Assembly (NCBI GenBank): GCA_963815125.1
Contig: CAWFFM010000002.1
Span: 496,001-560,000 of the forward strand
DNA length: 64,000 nucleotides
Direction: 5' to 3'
Source of the DNA: Actinocatenispora sp963815125
GTDB taxonomy: Bacteria > Actinomycetota > Actinomycetes > Mycobacteriales > Micromonosporaceae
Shown: positions 53,111 through 61,226 of the stretch, piece after piece
Numbering within the stretch: position 1 is the stretch's first letter
Layout: each line of letters starts with the position of its first letter
Notes under the pieces: generated by a model
The model's database searches: none
What the model was told of the DNA's origin: nothing
Seen by the model: only the letters and a program-made list of their open reading frames with translations
Position numbers and translations under genes: made by a program

Positions 53111-54181
53111 GTGGACCTCCAGCCCCCGTCTGGCGCCGGTGGCCCGGCCGTACCCGTAGCGGACACCACCGACGCGGCGCCGACCACCGTGGCGCCGGGT
53201 GCCCGGCCCGCGGGCACGCTGCCGGCCGCCGTGGCGGTACTGGCGGCGCTGCTGGCCGGGGCGTCCGCGGCCGCCCAGGGCGCGGTCAACGGCGGACTCG
53301 CCGAACGGGTGGGCACCCCGGTGCTCGCCGCGTTGATCTCCAACAGCCTGGCCACGGTGCTGTTGGCGTTGGCGGCATGTGCGCTGCCACAGGTGCGGGC
53401 CGGGCTGCGCCGGCTGCCTGGTTCGGGTCTGCGCTGGTGGCACTATCTGGGCGGTACCTGCGGTGCGCTGTTCGTGGCCGGGTCCGCGCTGACCGTACCG
53501 GTCCTGGGGGTGGCGCTGGTCACGGTGGTGCAGGTCTGCGGTACTTCGATCGGAGGGGTGCTGACCGATCGGATAGGCCTCGGCCCGACCGGTCGGCTGC
53601 CGGTCACCCCGGTACGGGTGCTCAGCGCGCTGCTCGCAGTGGCCGCCGTGGGTGTCGCCCAACTGGGTCGCCCGGTGGGGCACTGGGCGGTCGGGTTGCT
53701 CGGCCTGGTGCTGCTGCTGGGCCTGGGCCTGTCGGTGCAGTCGGCGCTCAACGGGCGGGTCAACCTGGTGGCCCGCAATGTGGGCTCCGCCTCGCTGGTC
53801 AATGCCGTGGTAGGGACCGCGGTACTGGGCGCGGCCGGTACCGGGTTCGCGGTGACCGGTCACCTACCGGTCACCGGCTTTCCCACGGACTGGTGGCTCT
53901 ATGTCGGTGGGATCTTCTCGCCGGTGGTGGCCGGCGGGAACCTGGTCGCGGTCCGTTCGCTCGGAGTACTGCGCACCGGACTGGCATTCATCGCTGGTCA
54001 GTTGACCGGTGGATTGCTGCTCGACACGTTTGTGCCCGGTCTGGTGCGCCCATCGGGTTGGCTGCTGGTCGGCGCGGTGCTGATCGTCGGCGCGATCCTG
54101 CTGTCCGGGGCATCCGGCAGGGGGGCGGGCTGGACCCGGTGGCCGGGATCGCGACGGCGCGGAGCAGACTCGAAGATGTGA
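53111..54181 (+). CDS. DMT family transporter (YdcZ/DUF606-like)
   Basis: 356 aa, about ten membrane helices in two halves, each with the conserved opening AAQGAVNGGLAERVG and SVQSALNGRVNLVARN (the DUF606 repeat). The N-terminal 40 residues are a Pro/Ala-rich cytoplasmic segment. GTG 53111 lies 11 bp after hisG; a start at 53036 inside hisG is rejected. Substrate unknown. Its stop overlaps a possible GTG start of the next gene. Confidence 0.88.
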   Translation: MDLQPPSGAGGPAVPVADTTDAAPTTVAPGARPAGTLPAAVAVLAALLAGASAAAQGAVNGGLAERVGTPVLAALISNSLATVLLALAACALPQVRAGLRRLPGSGLRWWHYLGGTCGALFVAGSALTVPVLGVALVTVVQVCGTSIGGVLTDRIGLGPTGRLPVTPVRVLSALLAVAAVGVAQLGRPVGHWAVGLLGLVLLLGLGLSVQSALNGRVNLVARNVGSASLVNAVVGTAVLGAAGTGFAVTGHLPVTGFPTDWWLYVGGIFSPVVAGGNLVAVRSLGVLRTGLAFIAGQLTGGLLLDTFVPGLVRPSGWLLVGAVLIVGAILLSGASGRGAGWTRWPGSRRRGADSKM

Positions 54182-54252
54182 GTGCGGATGCGAGGCGAGC
54201 CTCGGCGCCGTCGGATGTGCTGGGCGGTGCTGGGCGAAGTGAGGCGACGGGG

Positions 54253-54747
54253 ATGGCTACCGACGGCAAGGGGCGGCCGGAACCGGCCGCGGTGACCGAA
54301 TTCCGGCCGCGCCGCGTCCGCTGGGTGTGTGGTGTCGCAGCGGTCGCGGTCTTCGCGGTGTTCACCGTGGTCTCCACCGCGCTGACCGGAAAGACCGAAG
54401 GCGGCGGTGCGTTCCATCGCGGCGACCAGGTCGCGATGGTGATCCTGGGTGGGCTGATCGCGCTCGGCATCATGTCCTTCGCCCGGCCCCGGGTACGTGC
54501 GGATGAGCAGGGTATCCGGGTCCGGAACATCATCGGTGGCTACGAACTGCCCTGGGACGTGGTCCGGGCGGTGCGGTTCAGCCGCCATTCGCCGTGGGCG
54601 AGCCTGGAACTCGCCGATGACGACGAGGTCACCATCATGGCCATCCAGGCGGTGGACAAGGACTACGCGCTGGACGCGGTACGCGCACTGCGCCGTATGC
54701 TCGCCGAGCACGGCGGCGCTGCCGGGTCCGCCGCACCACGGGCCTGA
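54253..54747 (+). CDS. PH domain-containing membrane protein
   Basis: 164 aa. Two membrane helices (residues 24-44 and 60-80) followed by a bacterial PH-like domain (RPRVRADEQGIRVRNIIGGY to DYALDAVRALRRMLAEHG). I place the start at ATG 54253, with AGG 8 nt upstream; GTG 54178, which overlaps the preceding stop (GTGA), would add 25 low-complexity residues. Function unknown, probably at the membrane. Confidence 0.85.
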   Translation: MATDGKGRPEPAAVTEFRPRRVRWVCGVAAVAVFAVFTVVSTALTGKTEGGGAFHRGDQVAMVILGGLIALGIMSFARPRVRADEQGIRVRNIIGGYELPWDVVRAVRFSRHSPWASLELADDDEVTIMAIQAVDKDYALDAVRALRRMLAEHGGAAGSAAPRA

Positions 54748-55135
54748 GCCCGGTCGGGTGGCGTGCCTGGTCGGCCGGTATAGTGGGCCGTCGGTTCCGT
54801 TGTCGGCCGTACATGCCGGCAGACGGTTGCGGTGAGTAGGATGGAAGTACACCAAGTGGAGCCCCGCTCCCACCCGAGTTGCCGGCGAGTGATCGTCGGG
54901 CGGCCGGGTCCGGTCAGACCGACGTTGGTCATGCCGTTGCTCGATGGAGCAGTGGTGGGATCGATGTGGTCGCACGGGATGCACTGTCCCGTGCTCACGG
55001 CCGGTTCGAGCGGGCCTCGGCGTACGCCGGGGCCTTTTCGTGTGGTCGGGTCACACTCGGTGTTCCGTCAGGTGTTGACGGAGGGCGGCCGCCGGATACC
55101 CCGGTGGTTTGTATGCACCGATTTGAGGAGGCCAC
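54748..55135 (+). promoter_or_regulatory. infC leader region
   Basis: Non-coding 388 bp. It holds -10-like hexamers TATAGT (54779-54784) and TAGGAT (54837-54842), an 8-bp hairpin GCACGGGA/TCCCGTGC (54972-54994) and a terminator-like hairpin (55012-55038). The layout suggests transcription attenuation in front of infC-rpmI-rplT. Confidence 0.6.
55012..55038 (+). terminator. Attenuator-like hairpin upstream of infC
   Basis: GGCCTCGGC / GCCGGGGCC (one G-U), loop GTAC, then TTTTCG. It is the only hairpin in the window with a clear four-T run, and it lies about 100 bp before the infC start rather than after a gene. Confidence 0.6.
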
Positions 55136-55729
55136 ATCAGCGCCGAGCCACGCATCAACGACCAGATCCGTGCCCGTGAGGTCCGGTTGGTCGGCCCGGA
55201 GGGCGAGCAGGTCGGAATCGTCCCGCTCGACCAGGCGATCAAACTGGCACAGGACGTTGACATGGATCTGGTCGAGGTCGCGCCGATGGCGCGCCCCCCG
55301 GTGTGCAAGCTCATGGACTACGGCAAGTTCAAGTATGAGAGCGCACTGAAGGCGCGCGAGGCGCGGCGGAACCAGCAGCAGACCGTCATCAAGGAAATGA
55401 AACTCCGGCCGAAGATCGACGCGCATGACTACGAGACCAAGAAGGGTCACGTGGTCCGGTTCCTGAAGGCCGGGGACAAGGTGAAGATCACGATCATGTT
55501 CCGTGGTCGTGAGCAGAGCCGACCGGAACTGGGCTTCCGGTTGCTGCGCAAGCTCGCCGACGAGATCGGTGAACTGGGGTACGTGGAGTCGTCCCCCAAG
55601 CAGGACGGTCGAAACATGATCATGGTGGTCGCCCCGCACCGGGCCACCAAGGAGGCCGCCCGCCAGGGTGTGCGGCCGGATTCTCCGGAGTCCCAGGCCG
55701 AACAGCCTGTCGCCGGAGCCGACCAGTAA
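55136..55729 (+). CDS. infC: Translation initiation factor IF-3, AUC start
   Basis: Prevents premature 50S joining and checks start codons. 197 aa; N-domain from ISAEPRINDQIRAREVRLVG, linker SALKAREARRNQQQTVIKEM and C-domain KIDAHDYETKKGHVVRF. Homology runs upstream of the first GTG (55187) for 17 residues to an ATC codon at 55136, preceded by GAGGAGG with 4-nt spacing and with no ATG, GTG or TTG in frame there. I therefore annotate AUC as the start. Non-canonical starts allow IF-3 to control its own synthesis. The C-terminal 30 residues are variable. Confidence 0.95.
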   Translation: MSAEPRINDQIRAREVRLVGPEGEQVGIVPLDQAIKLAQDVDMDLVEVAPMARPPVCKLMDYGKFKYESALKAREARRNQQQTVIKEMKLRPKIDAHDYETKKGHVVRFLKAGDKVKITIMFRGREQSRPELGFRLLRKLADEIGELGYVESSPKQDGRNMIMVVAPHRATKEAARQGVRPDSPESQAEQPVAGADQ

Positions 55730-55776
55730 CCGTCCCCGCCTCACGGCGGGGACGCCATCAAGGAGACATAACCTCG

Positions 55777-55971
55777 ATGCCGAAGATGAAGAGCCATTCG
55801 GGCATGGGCAAGCGGGTCAAGGTCAGCGGGAAGGGCAAGCTCCTCAAGGAGCAGGCCAACCGCCGCCACCTGCTTGAGCACAAGTCCTCCCGACGTACCC
55901 GCCGGCTGGCCGGTGTCGTGGCGTTCGCGAAGTCCGACGTGCAGCGGGTCAAGCGCCTGCTGGGTCGCTGA
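55777..55971 (+). CDS. rpmI: 50S ribosomal protein L35
   Basis: 64 aa, very basic. Family motif PKMKSHSGMGKRVKVSGKGK at the N-terminus and HLLEHKSSRRTRRL in the middle. Second gene of the infC-rpmI-rplT operon, 47 bp after infC, with AAGGAGA upstream of ATG 55777. Confidence 0.98.
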   Translation: MPKMKSHSGMGKRVKVSGKGKLLKEQANRRHLLEHKSSRRTRRLAGVVAFAKSDVQRVKRLLGR

Positions 55972-56042
55972 GGCGTCCAGTCCCCGCACCCGTCGGTGAA
56001 CTCGCCGGCGGCCCTCAGAGCATGTGAGCAGGAGAGAGACCC

Positions 56043-56414
56043 GTGGCACGCGTCAAGCGGGCAGTGAATGCCCAGAAGAAGCGCAGGACCATCCTCGAGA
56101 CCGCCAGCGGTTACCGTGGCCAGCGGTCGCGGTTGTACCGCAAGGCCAAGGAGCAGGTCCTCCATTCCATGAACTACGCGTACCGGGACCGCCGGGCGCG
56201 CAAGGGCGACTTCCGTCGCCTCTGGATCACCCGTATCAACGCCGCTGCCCGAGCGAACGGGATGACCTACAACCGGTTCATCCAGGGTCTGAAGATCGCC
56301 GGTGTGGAGGTCGACCGTAAGGTGCTGGCCGAGCTGGCGGTCTCCGACGAGAAGGCCTTCGCCGCTCTCGTCGCGGTCGCCCACAAGTCGGTGCCCGCCG
56401 AGGACGCCGCCTGA
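56043..56414 (+). CDS. rplT: 50S ribosomal protein L20
   Basis: 123 aa. ARVKRAVNAQKKRRTILETA, SGYRGQRSRLYRKAKEQV and RRLWITRINAAARANG are canonical. It binds 23S rRNA early in assembly and, in other bacteria, its own operon leader. GTG 56043 has AGGAGAGA upstream. C-terminal 10 residues are an acidic extension. Confidence 0.98.
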   Translation: MARVKRAVNAQKKRRTILETASGYRGQRSRLYRKAKEQVLHSMNYAYRDRRARKGDFRRLWITRINAAARANGMTYNRFIQGLKIAGVEVDRKVLAELAVSDEKAFAALVAVAHKSVPAEDAA

Positions 56415-56422
56415 GTGCAGGC

Positions 56423-57319
56423 ATGTCGCAACACCGACCCGGGGATGCTGCCGGTGTGATGAGCCAGGAAACGGGCCCCTACACCGAACGGACGCCCCGG
56501 GTCGTGCGCGCCAGGGCACTGTTGCGCCGATCCCGGCGCGACGCCCAGCGAGCCTTCCTGGCCGAGGGGCCTCAGGCGGTCCGCGAGGCACTCATGCCCG
56601 ACGGCGGCCCGGTGGAGGAACTGTTCGCCACCGTGCAGGCGACCCGGCACCATCCTGACCTGCTGGCCGCCGCACGGGCGGCGCAGGTGCGTACATCACT
56701 GGTCACCGACCGGGCGCTCGCCGGTCTGGCTGACACCCAGCATCCCCAGGGGCTCGTCGCGGTCTGCGGTTACCGGGACGTACCGCTGGAGGCGGCGCTG
56801 CGGCGACGACCGGTCCTGGTGGTCGTGCTGGCCGGGATCGCCGATCCGGGCAATGCCGGCACAGTACTGCGTACCGCCGACGCCGCCGGCGCCGGCGCGG
56901 TCGTCTTCACCGACGGCAGTGTCGATGTCTACAACAGCAAGTGCGTCCGATCGTCAGCCGGCAGCCTGTTCCATCTCGACGTGATCCGCGGCGGCAGTGG
57001 CCAACAGGTGGTGTCCCAACTGCGCGAGTCCGGCCTGCAGGTCCTCGCGACCGATCTGCGGGGCGCCGCCGATCTGCACGAGTTGGCCGATGCCGGGGTG
57101 CTGACCCGGCCGACCGCGTGGATGTTCGGCAGTGAGGCACAGGGACTCCCCGACGATCTGGCCGCCGCGGCGGACCGGAGGGTCCGGGTGCCGATGCACG
57201 GCCGGGCGGAGAGCCTCAACCTGGCTGCTGCGGCGGCAGTGTGCCTGTACACTTCGGCGCGTGTGGTGCATCTGGGCACCCCCGCGCGAGCCCGAACGGA
57301 AGGAGACGGCAATGGCTGA
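56423..57319 (+). CDS. TrmH/SpoU family RNA 2'-O-methyltransferase
   Basis: 298 aa. N-terminal SpoU substrate-binding domain (residues 30-115) followed by the SPOUT knot: VVLAGIADPGNAGTVLRTAD (motif 1), WMFGSEAQGLP (motif 2) and VPMHGRAESLNLAAAAAVCL (motif 3). It methylates a ribose in rRNA or tRNA; the target site is unknown. It follows rplT by 8 bp. ATG 56423 is kept, although ATG 56459 is also possible. Confidence 0.93.
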   Translation: MSQHRPGDAAGVMSQETGPYTERTPRVVRARALLRRSRRDAQRAFLAEGPQAVREALMPDGGPVEELFATVQATRHHPDLLAAARAAQVRTSLVTDRALAGLADTQHPQGLVAVCGYRDVPLEAALRRRPVLVVVLAGIADPGNAGTVLRTADAAGAGAVVFTDGSVDVYNSKCVRSSAGSLFHLDVIRGGSGQQVVSQLRESGLQVLATDLRGAADLHELADAGVLTRPTAWMFGSEAQGLPDDLAAAADRRVRVPMHGRAESLNLAAAAAVCLYTSARVVHLGTPARARTEGDGNG

Positions 57320-57392
57320 TCAGACCCTGCCGGTCGCCCCGCCCGGGTGGCGCTCCTTTATCCGGCCCGCCGGCGGCGGGCTGACGCGCTGA
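57312..57392 (+). CDS. Possible 26-aa small protein upstream of pheS
   Basis: ATG 57312 reads MADQTLPVAPPGWRSFIRPA and then GGGLTR, and has AAGGAGA at 7 nt, a good ribosome binding site. It overlaps the last eight bases of the methyltransferase gene in another frame. No family recognised. It contains only one Phe codon, so a pheST leader peptide is unlikely. Translation is plausible but unproven. Confidence 0.4.
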   Translation: MADQTLPVAPPGWRSFIRPAGGGLTR

Positions 57393-57460
57393 GGGCTCGA
57401 CGCCCCTGCCCGCGTTCCCCGCACCGGTGGGCTGCGGCACAGTCGCACGTATGCCGTCCG

Positions 57461-57466
57461 TAGAAT
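57461..57466 (+). promoter_or_regulatory. -10-like element for pheST
   Basis: TAGAAT, 115 bp before ATG 57581; the intervening leader has several GC-rich hairpins but no T-box or Phe-rich leader peptide. Confidence 0.35.
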
Positions 57467-57580
57467 CTGGCGCTGGCCAGCCCCACATGGTCCTGCCGTC
57501 GCCGCCGCCCGGCAGTGGCCCGGTGGCCCGCCGCCGCTCGCGTACCGGTTGATCGATGCGGCCAACAACCCGGGAGAGTC

Positions 57581-58642
57581 ATGTCCTATCGCAATGATCC
57601 CTACGATCCGAAGGAGGCGACGCTGCTCACCGCGGCCTCCCTCGACGAGTCGGTGACCGCGGCGGAGAAGGCGTTCGCCGATGCCGACAACCTGACCGAA
57701 CTGGCCACCGCCCGGGTCGCGCACCTGGGGGACCGCGGACCGGTGATGCTGGCCCGCCGGGAGATCGGGGCGCTTCCCCCGGCCGCGAAATCGGAGGCGG
57801 GCAAGCGGGTCAACGCGGCCCGGGTGGCGATCCAGGCCGCGCACGACGCGCGCCGCGGTGCGCTGGAGGCTGCCGAACGGCGCCGGGTGCTCGCCGAGGA
57901 GACAGTGGATGTCACCCTGCCCACCGGGCGCCGACCGGTGGGGGCCCGGCATCCGCTGTCGCTGTTGATCGAGCGGATCTGCGACCTGTTCGTGGGGATG
58001 GGCTACGAGGTGGCGGAGGGGCCGGAGGCCGAGGCCAGCTGGCTGAACTTCGACGCGCTCAACATCGGACCCGACGATCCGGTCCGGGGCCTGATGGACA
58101 CCTTCTACACCGATGTGCCGGAGCTGGTACTGCGTACCCACACCTCGCCGGTGCAGGCGCGGGAGATGCTGCGACGCGAGCCGCCGTTCTCCCTGATCTG
58201 CCCCGGTCGCGTGTACCGCACCGACGAACTCGACGCCACCCACAGTCCGGTCTTCCACCAGGTGGAGGGTCTGGTGGTGGACGAGGGCATCACCATGGCG
58301 CACCTGCGCGGGACCCTTGACCATTTCGCCCGGTCGATGTTCGGTCCGCAGGCGAAGACCCGGTGGCGCCCGCACTACTTCCCGTTCACCGAGCCGTCCG
58401 CCGAGTTCGATGTCTGGTTCCCCGAACATCGCGACGGCCCCCGCTGGGTGGAGTGGGGTGGTTGCGGCATGGTCAACCCGCGGGTCCTGACGGCCTGTGG
58501 AATCGATCCGGACCGCTATTCCGGCTTCGCCTTCGGCATGGGAATCGACCGCAGCCTGATCTTCCGCCACGGCATCACCGACATGCGCGACATCATCGAA
58601 GGTGACATGCGGTTCAGTCGCATGCTCGGTACGGAGGTCTGA
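57581..58642 (+). CDS. pheS: Phenylalanyl-tRNA synthetase alpha subunit
   Basis: 353 aa. N-terminal coiled coil (residues 15-110) that contacts tRNA, then class II motifs: GPEAEASWLNFDALNI, motif 2 FSLICPGRVYRTDELDATHS, and motif 3 SGFAFGMGIDRSLIFRHGI. With PheT it forms the alpha2-beta2 enzyme charging tRNA-Phe. ATG 57581 has GGGAGAG upstream. pheT follows 3 bp after the stop. Confidence 0.98.
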   Translation: MSYRNDPYDPKEATLLTAASLDESVTAAEKAFADADNLTELATARVAHLGDRGPVMLARREIGALPPAAKSEAGKRVNAARVAIQAAHDARRGALEAAERRRVLAEETVDVTLPTGRRPVGARHPLSLLIERICDLFVGMGYEVAEGPEAEASWLNFDALNIGPDDPVRGLMDTFYTDVPELVLRTHTSPVQAREMLRREPPFSLICPGRVYRTDELDATHSPVFHQVEGLVVDEGITMAHLRGTLDHFARSMFGPQAKTRWRPHYFPFTEPSAEFDVWFPEHRDGPRWVEWGGCGMVNPRVLTACGIDPDRYSGFAFGMGIDRSLIFRHGITDMRDIIEGDMRFSRMLGTEV

Positions 58643-58645
58643 TCC

Positions 58646-61180
58646 ATGCTGGTTCCCCTGTCGTGGTTGCGTGACCACGTGGACCTGCCGGCCGGCATCA
58701 CCCCGGCCGAGTTGGAGGCGACCTTCGCACGGACCGGGTTCGAGGTCGACGCTGTCCAGGACCTGGCCGCTGCGGTCGGTGGCGACCTGGTCGTCGGCCG
58801 GGTACTGGAGATCGAGGAGCTGACCGGGTTCAAGAAACCGATCCGGCACTGTCAGGTGGATGTCGGCGCCGCCAACGGCACCGGAGAGCCGCAGAGCATC
58901 GTGTGCGGCGCGCGCAATTTCGCGGTCGGTGACCTGGTGGTGGTTATCCTGCCGGGCGGCGTACTGCCGGGCGACTTTGTCATCTCGGCCCGCAAGACGT
59001 ACGGGCGGATGTCCGCCGGAATGATCTGTTCGGCCCGAGAGCTGGGGCTGGGTGACGACCACGACGGGATCATCGTCCTTCCCGCGACGAGCACCGCGGT
59101 ACCGGGCAGCGATGCGCGACCGGTCGTCGGCCTCGACGAGGTCGTCTTCGACCTGGAGATCACCCCGGACCGTGGATACTGCCTGTCGATCCGAGGGCTC
59201 GCCCGCGAACTTGCCCAGGCGTACGGCGTGCCGTTCCGCGATCCGGCCGACCTGCCTGCTCCAGGCGGCTCCGCCGAGCTGCCGGTCGGCCCGGACGGGC
59301 CACGGATCCACGTCGAGGATCCGGTGGGCTGCGACCGGTTCAGCGCGCGTCTGGTCTCCGGTGTCGATCCGTCCGCGCCGAGCCCGCAGTGGCTGACCCG
59401 TCGACTTGTCCACGCGGGGATGCGGCCCATCTCCCTGGCCGTGGACATCACCAACTATGTGATGCTCGACCTCGGCCAACCGATGCACGCTTTCGACGCC
59501 GCACGGGTCACCGGAGATCTGGTGATCCGTCGGGCCCGGGCCGGGGAACGGCTCACCACGCTGGACGATGTGGACCGTGAACTGCACGTCGAGGACCTGG
59601 TGATCTGTGACGACACCGGAGTGGTGTCGCTGGCCGCGGTGATGGGCGGCGCCACCACCGAGGTTTCGCCGGCCACCACCGAGGTGCTGTTCGAGGCGGC
59701 GCACTGGGAGCCGACCAGTATCAGCCGGACGGCGCGCCGGCACCGTCTGCTCAGCGAGGCGTCGAAGCGCTTCGAACGCAACGCCGACCCGGCGCTGACC
59801 CTGGTCGCGTTGGAGCGGGCGGTCCAGCTGTTGACCACCCACGGTGGCGGCAGCGCCGCGACGACAGTCGTGGATGTCGATCACGTCGCTGCCCCGTCCA
59901 CTGTGGAGCTGGCCGTGTCCCGACCGTCCCGGACCGCCGGGATCAGCTATCCGCCGCAGCGGGTGGTGGAGCTGCTGACCGAGCTCGGCGCCACGGTGGT
60001 CGTGGACGGTCCACTCAGTGACGCGAGCACACTGCGGGTCACCCCGCCGACCTGGCGGCCGGATCTCACCGACCCGGCCGACCTGGTCGAGGAGGTACTA
60101 CGGCTGGACGGGTACGACAACCTTCCCTCGGAGCTGCCGCCCGCGCCGCCGGGTCGTGGTCTCACCCCTGACCAGCGCCGCCGGCGGCGGGTGGGCCGGG
60201 TGCTCGCCGACGCCGGGTACGTGGAGGTGCTCAGCTACCCCTTCGTCGCGCCGGAGTCCTTCGATGCGCTCGGCTTGCCCGACGACGACGCCCGACGCCG
60301 GTCGGTGCGGCTGGCCAACCCGCTCAGCGAGCGCGAACCGTTACTGCGCACCACACTGCTGACGCCGCTGCTGCATGCGGTACGTCGCAACCTCGGTCGT
60401 GGGCAGCGGGACCTGGCGCTGTTCGAGATCGGGCTGGTGTTCCGGCCGACGGAGCAACAGGTCGCCGCGCCGCCGGCGTTGCCGGTCGACCGGCGGCCCT
60501 CCGATGCCGAGCTTGCCGCCGCGATGGCGGTCGTGCCGCGTCAGCCCTACCGGGTGGCGGCGGTGCTCACCGGCGAGATCGAGCCTGCCGGCTGGTGGGG
60601 TCCCGGGCGCCCGGCGGAGTGGAGCGACGCGATCGAGGCTGCCCGGCTGGTCGCCCATGCCGCGGGGGTGGAGCTGGTGGTACGGGCCGACAGGCACGCA
60701 CCCTGGCACCCTGGCCGGTGCGCTGCACTGCTGGCCGTCGGGGCGGACGGTGCGCAGCAGCTGGTCGGTCATGCCGGCGAGCTGCACCCGGAGGTGTGTC
60801 AGACGCTGGAGCTCCCCGCCCGCACCTGTGTGATGGAGCTGGAGCTCGACGCGCTGCCCGAAGGGATCGTACGAGCCGTCCCGAAGCTCGCCACGTTCCC
60901 GCCGGCGCTGATCGACGTGGCTCTGGTCGTCGACGGGGAGACCCCTGCCGGCGACGTCGAGGCCGCGTTGTCGGCCGGTGCCGGTGAGCTGCTGGAGTCG
61001 ATCCGGCTGTTCGACGTGTTCGCTGGTGAACAATTGGGCGCCGGGCGTAAGTCGCTGGCGTACCGGTTGAGTCTGCGCGCCGCGGACCGTACGCTCACCG
61101 CCGAGGAGGCGGTGGCGGCCCGCGACGCCGCGGTGGCCGAGGCACAGACCCGGGTCGGCGCGGTCCTGCGCGGTACCTGA
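58646..61180 (+). CDS. pheT: Phenylalanyl-tRNA synthetase beta subunit
   Basis: 844 aa, full length. N-terminal tRNA-binding (OB) domain (about 40-155, HCQVDVGAANGTGEPQSIVC), B3/B4 editing domain (about 215-390), B5 domain (about 410-480), catalytic-like core, and FDX-ACB anticodon-binding domain at the end (FPPALIDVALVVDGETPAGD). The alpha and beta subunits are cotranscribed. Confidence 0.98.
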   Translation: MLVPLSWLRDHVDLPAGITPAELEATFARTGFEVDAVQDLAAAVGGDLVVGRVLEIEELTGFKKPIRHCQVDVGAANGTGEPQSIVCGARNFAVGDLVVVILPGGVLPGDFVISARKTYGRMSAGMICSARELGLGDDHDGIIVLPATSTAVPGSDARPVVGLDEVVFDLEITPDRGYCLSIRGLARELAQAYGVPFRDPADLPAPGGSAELPVGPDGPRIHVEDPVGCDRFSARLVSGVDPSAPSPQWLTRRLVHAGMRPISLAVDITNYVMLDLGQPMHAFDAARVTGDLVIRRARAGERLTTLDDVDRELHVEDLVICDDTGVVSLAAVMGGATTEVSPATTEVLFEAAHWEPTSISRTARRHRLLSEASKRFERNADPALTLVALERAVQLLTTHGGGSAATTVVDVDHVAAPSTVELAVSRPSRTAGISYPPQRVVELLTELGATVVVDGPLSDASTLRVTPPTWRPDLTDPADLVEEVLRLDGYDNLPSELPPAPPGRGLTPDQRRRRRVGRVLADAGYVEVLSYPFVAPESFDALGLPDDDARRRSVRLANPLSEREPLLRTTLLTPLLHAVRRNLGRGQRDLALFEIGLVFRPTEQQVAAPPALPVDRRPSDAELAAAMAVVPRQPYRVAAVLTGEIEPAGWWGPGRPAEWSDAIEAARLVAHAAGVELVVRADRHAPWHPGRCAALLAVGADGAQQLVGHAGELHPEVCQTLELPARTCVMELELDALPEGIVRAVPKLATFPPALIDVALVVDGETPAGDVEAALSAGAGELLESIRLFDVFAGEQLGAGRKSLAYRLSLRAADRTLTAEEAVAARDAAVAEAQTRVGAVLRGT

Positions 61181-61188
61181 GTCGTCCG

Positions 61189-61223
61189 GTGGTGGCGTAC
61201 CCGTGGCCCGGGTGCGCCACCAC
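61189..61223. terminator. Bidirectional terminator after pheT
   Basis: Fourteen-bp stem GTGGTGGCGTACCC / GGGTGCGCCACCAC (one G-U) with a 7-nt loop, filling the 46-bp gap between the convergent pheT and membrane-protein genes. Confidence 0.75.
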
Positions 61224-61226
61224 GGC

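Noticed and set aside
54841..55179. Open frame spanning the infC leader
   Set aside because: It runs through two stable hairpins, overlaps infC in another frame, and shows no recognisable protein.
55187..55729. GTG 55187 as the infC start
   Set aside because: It lacks a ribosome binding site and cuts off seventeen residues that match IF-3 from other actinobacteria; ATC 55136 is directly after GAGGAGG.
57487..57552. Short frame MVLPSPPPGSGPVARRRSRTG before pheS as a Phe leader peptide
   Set aside because: It has no Phe codon, and there is no terminator with a U-tract between it and pheS.
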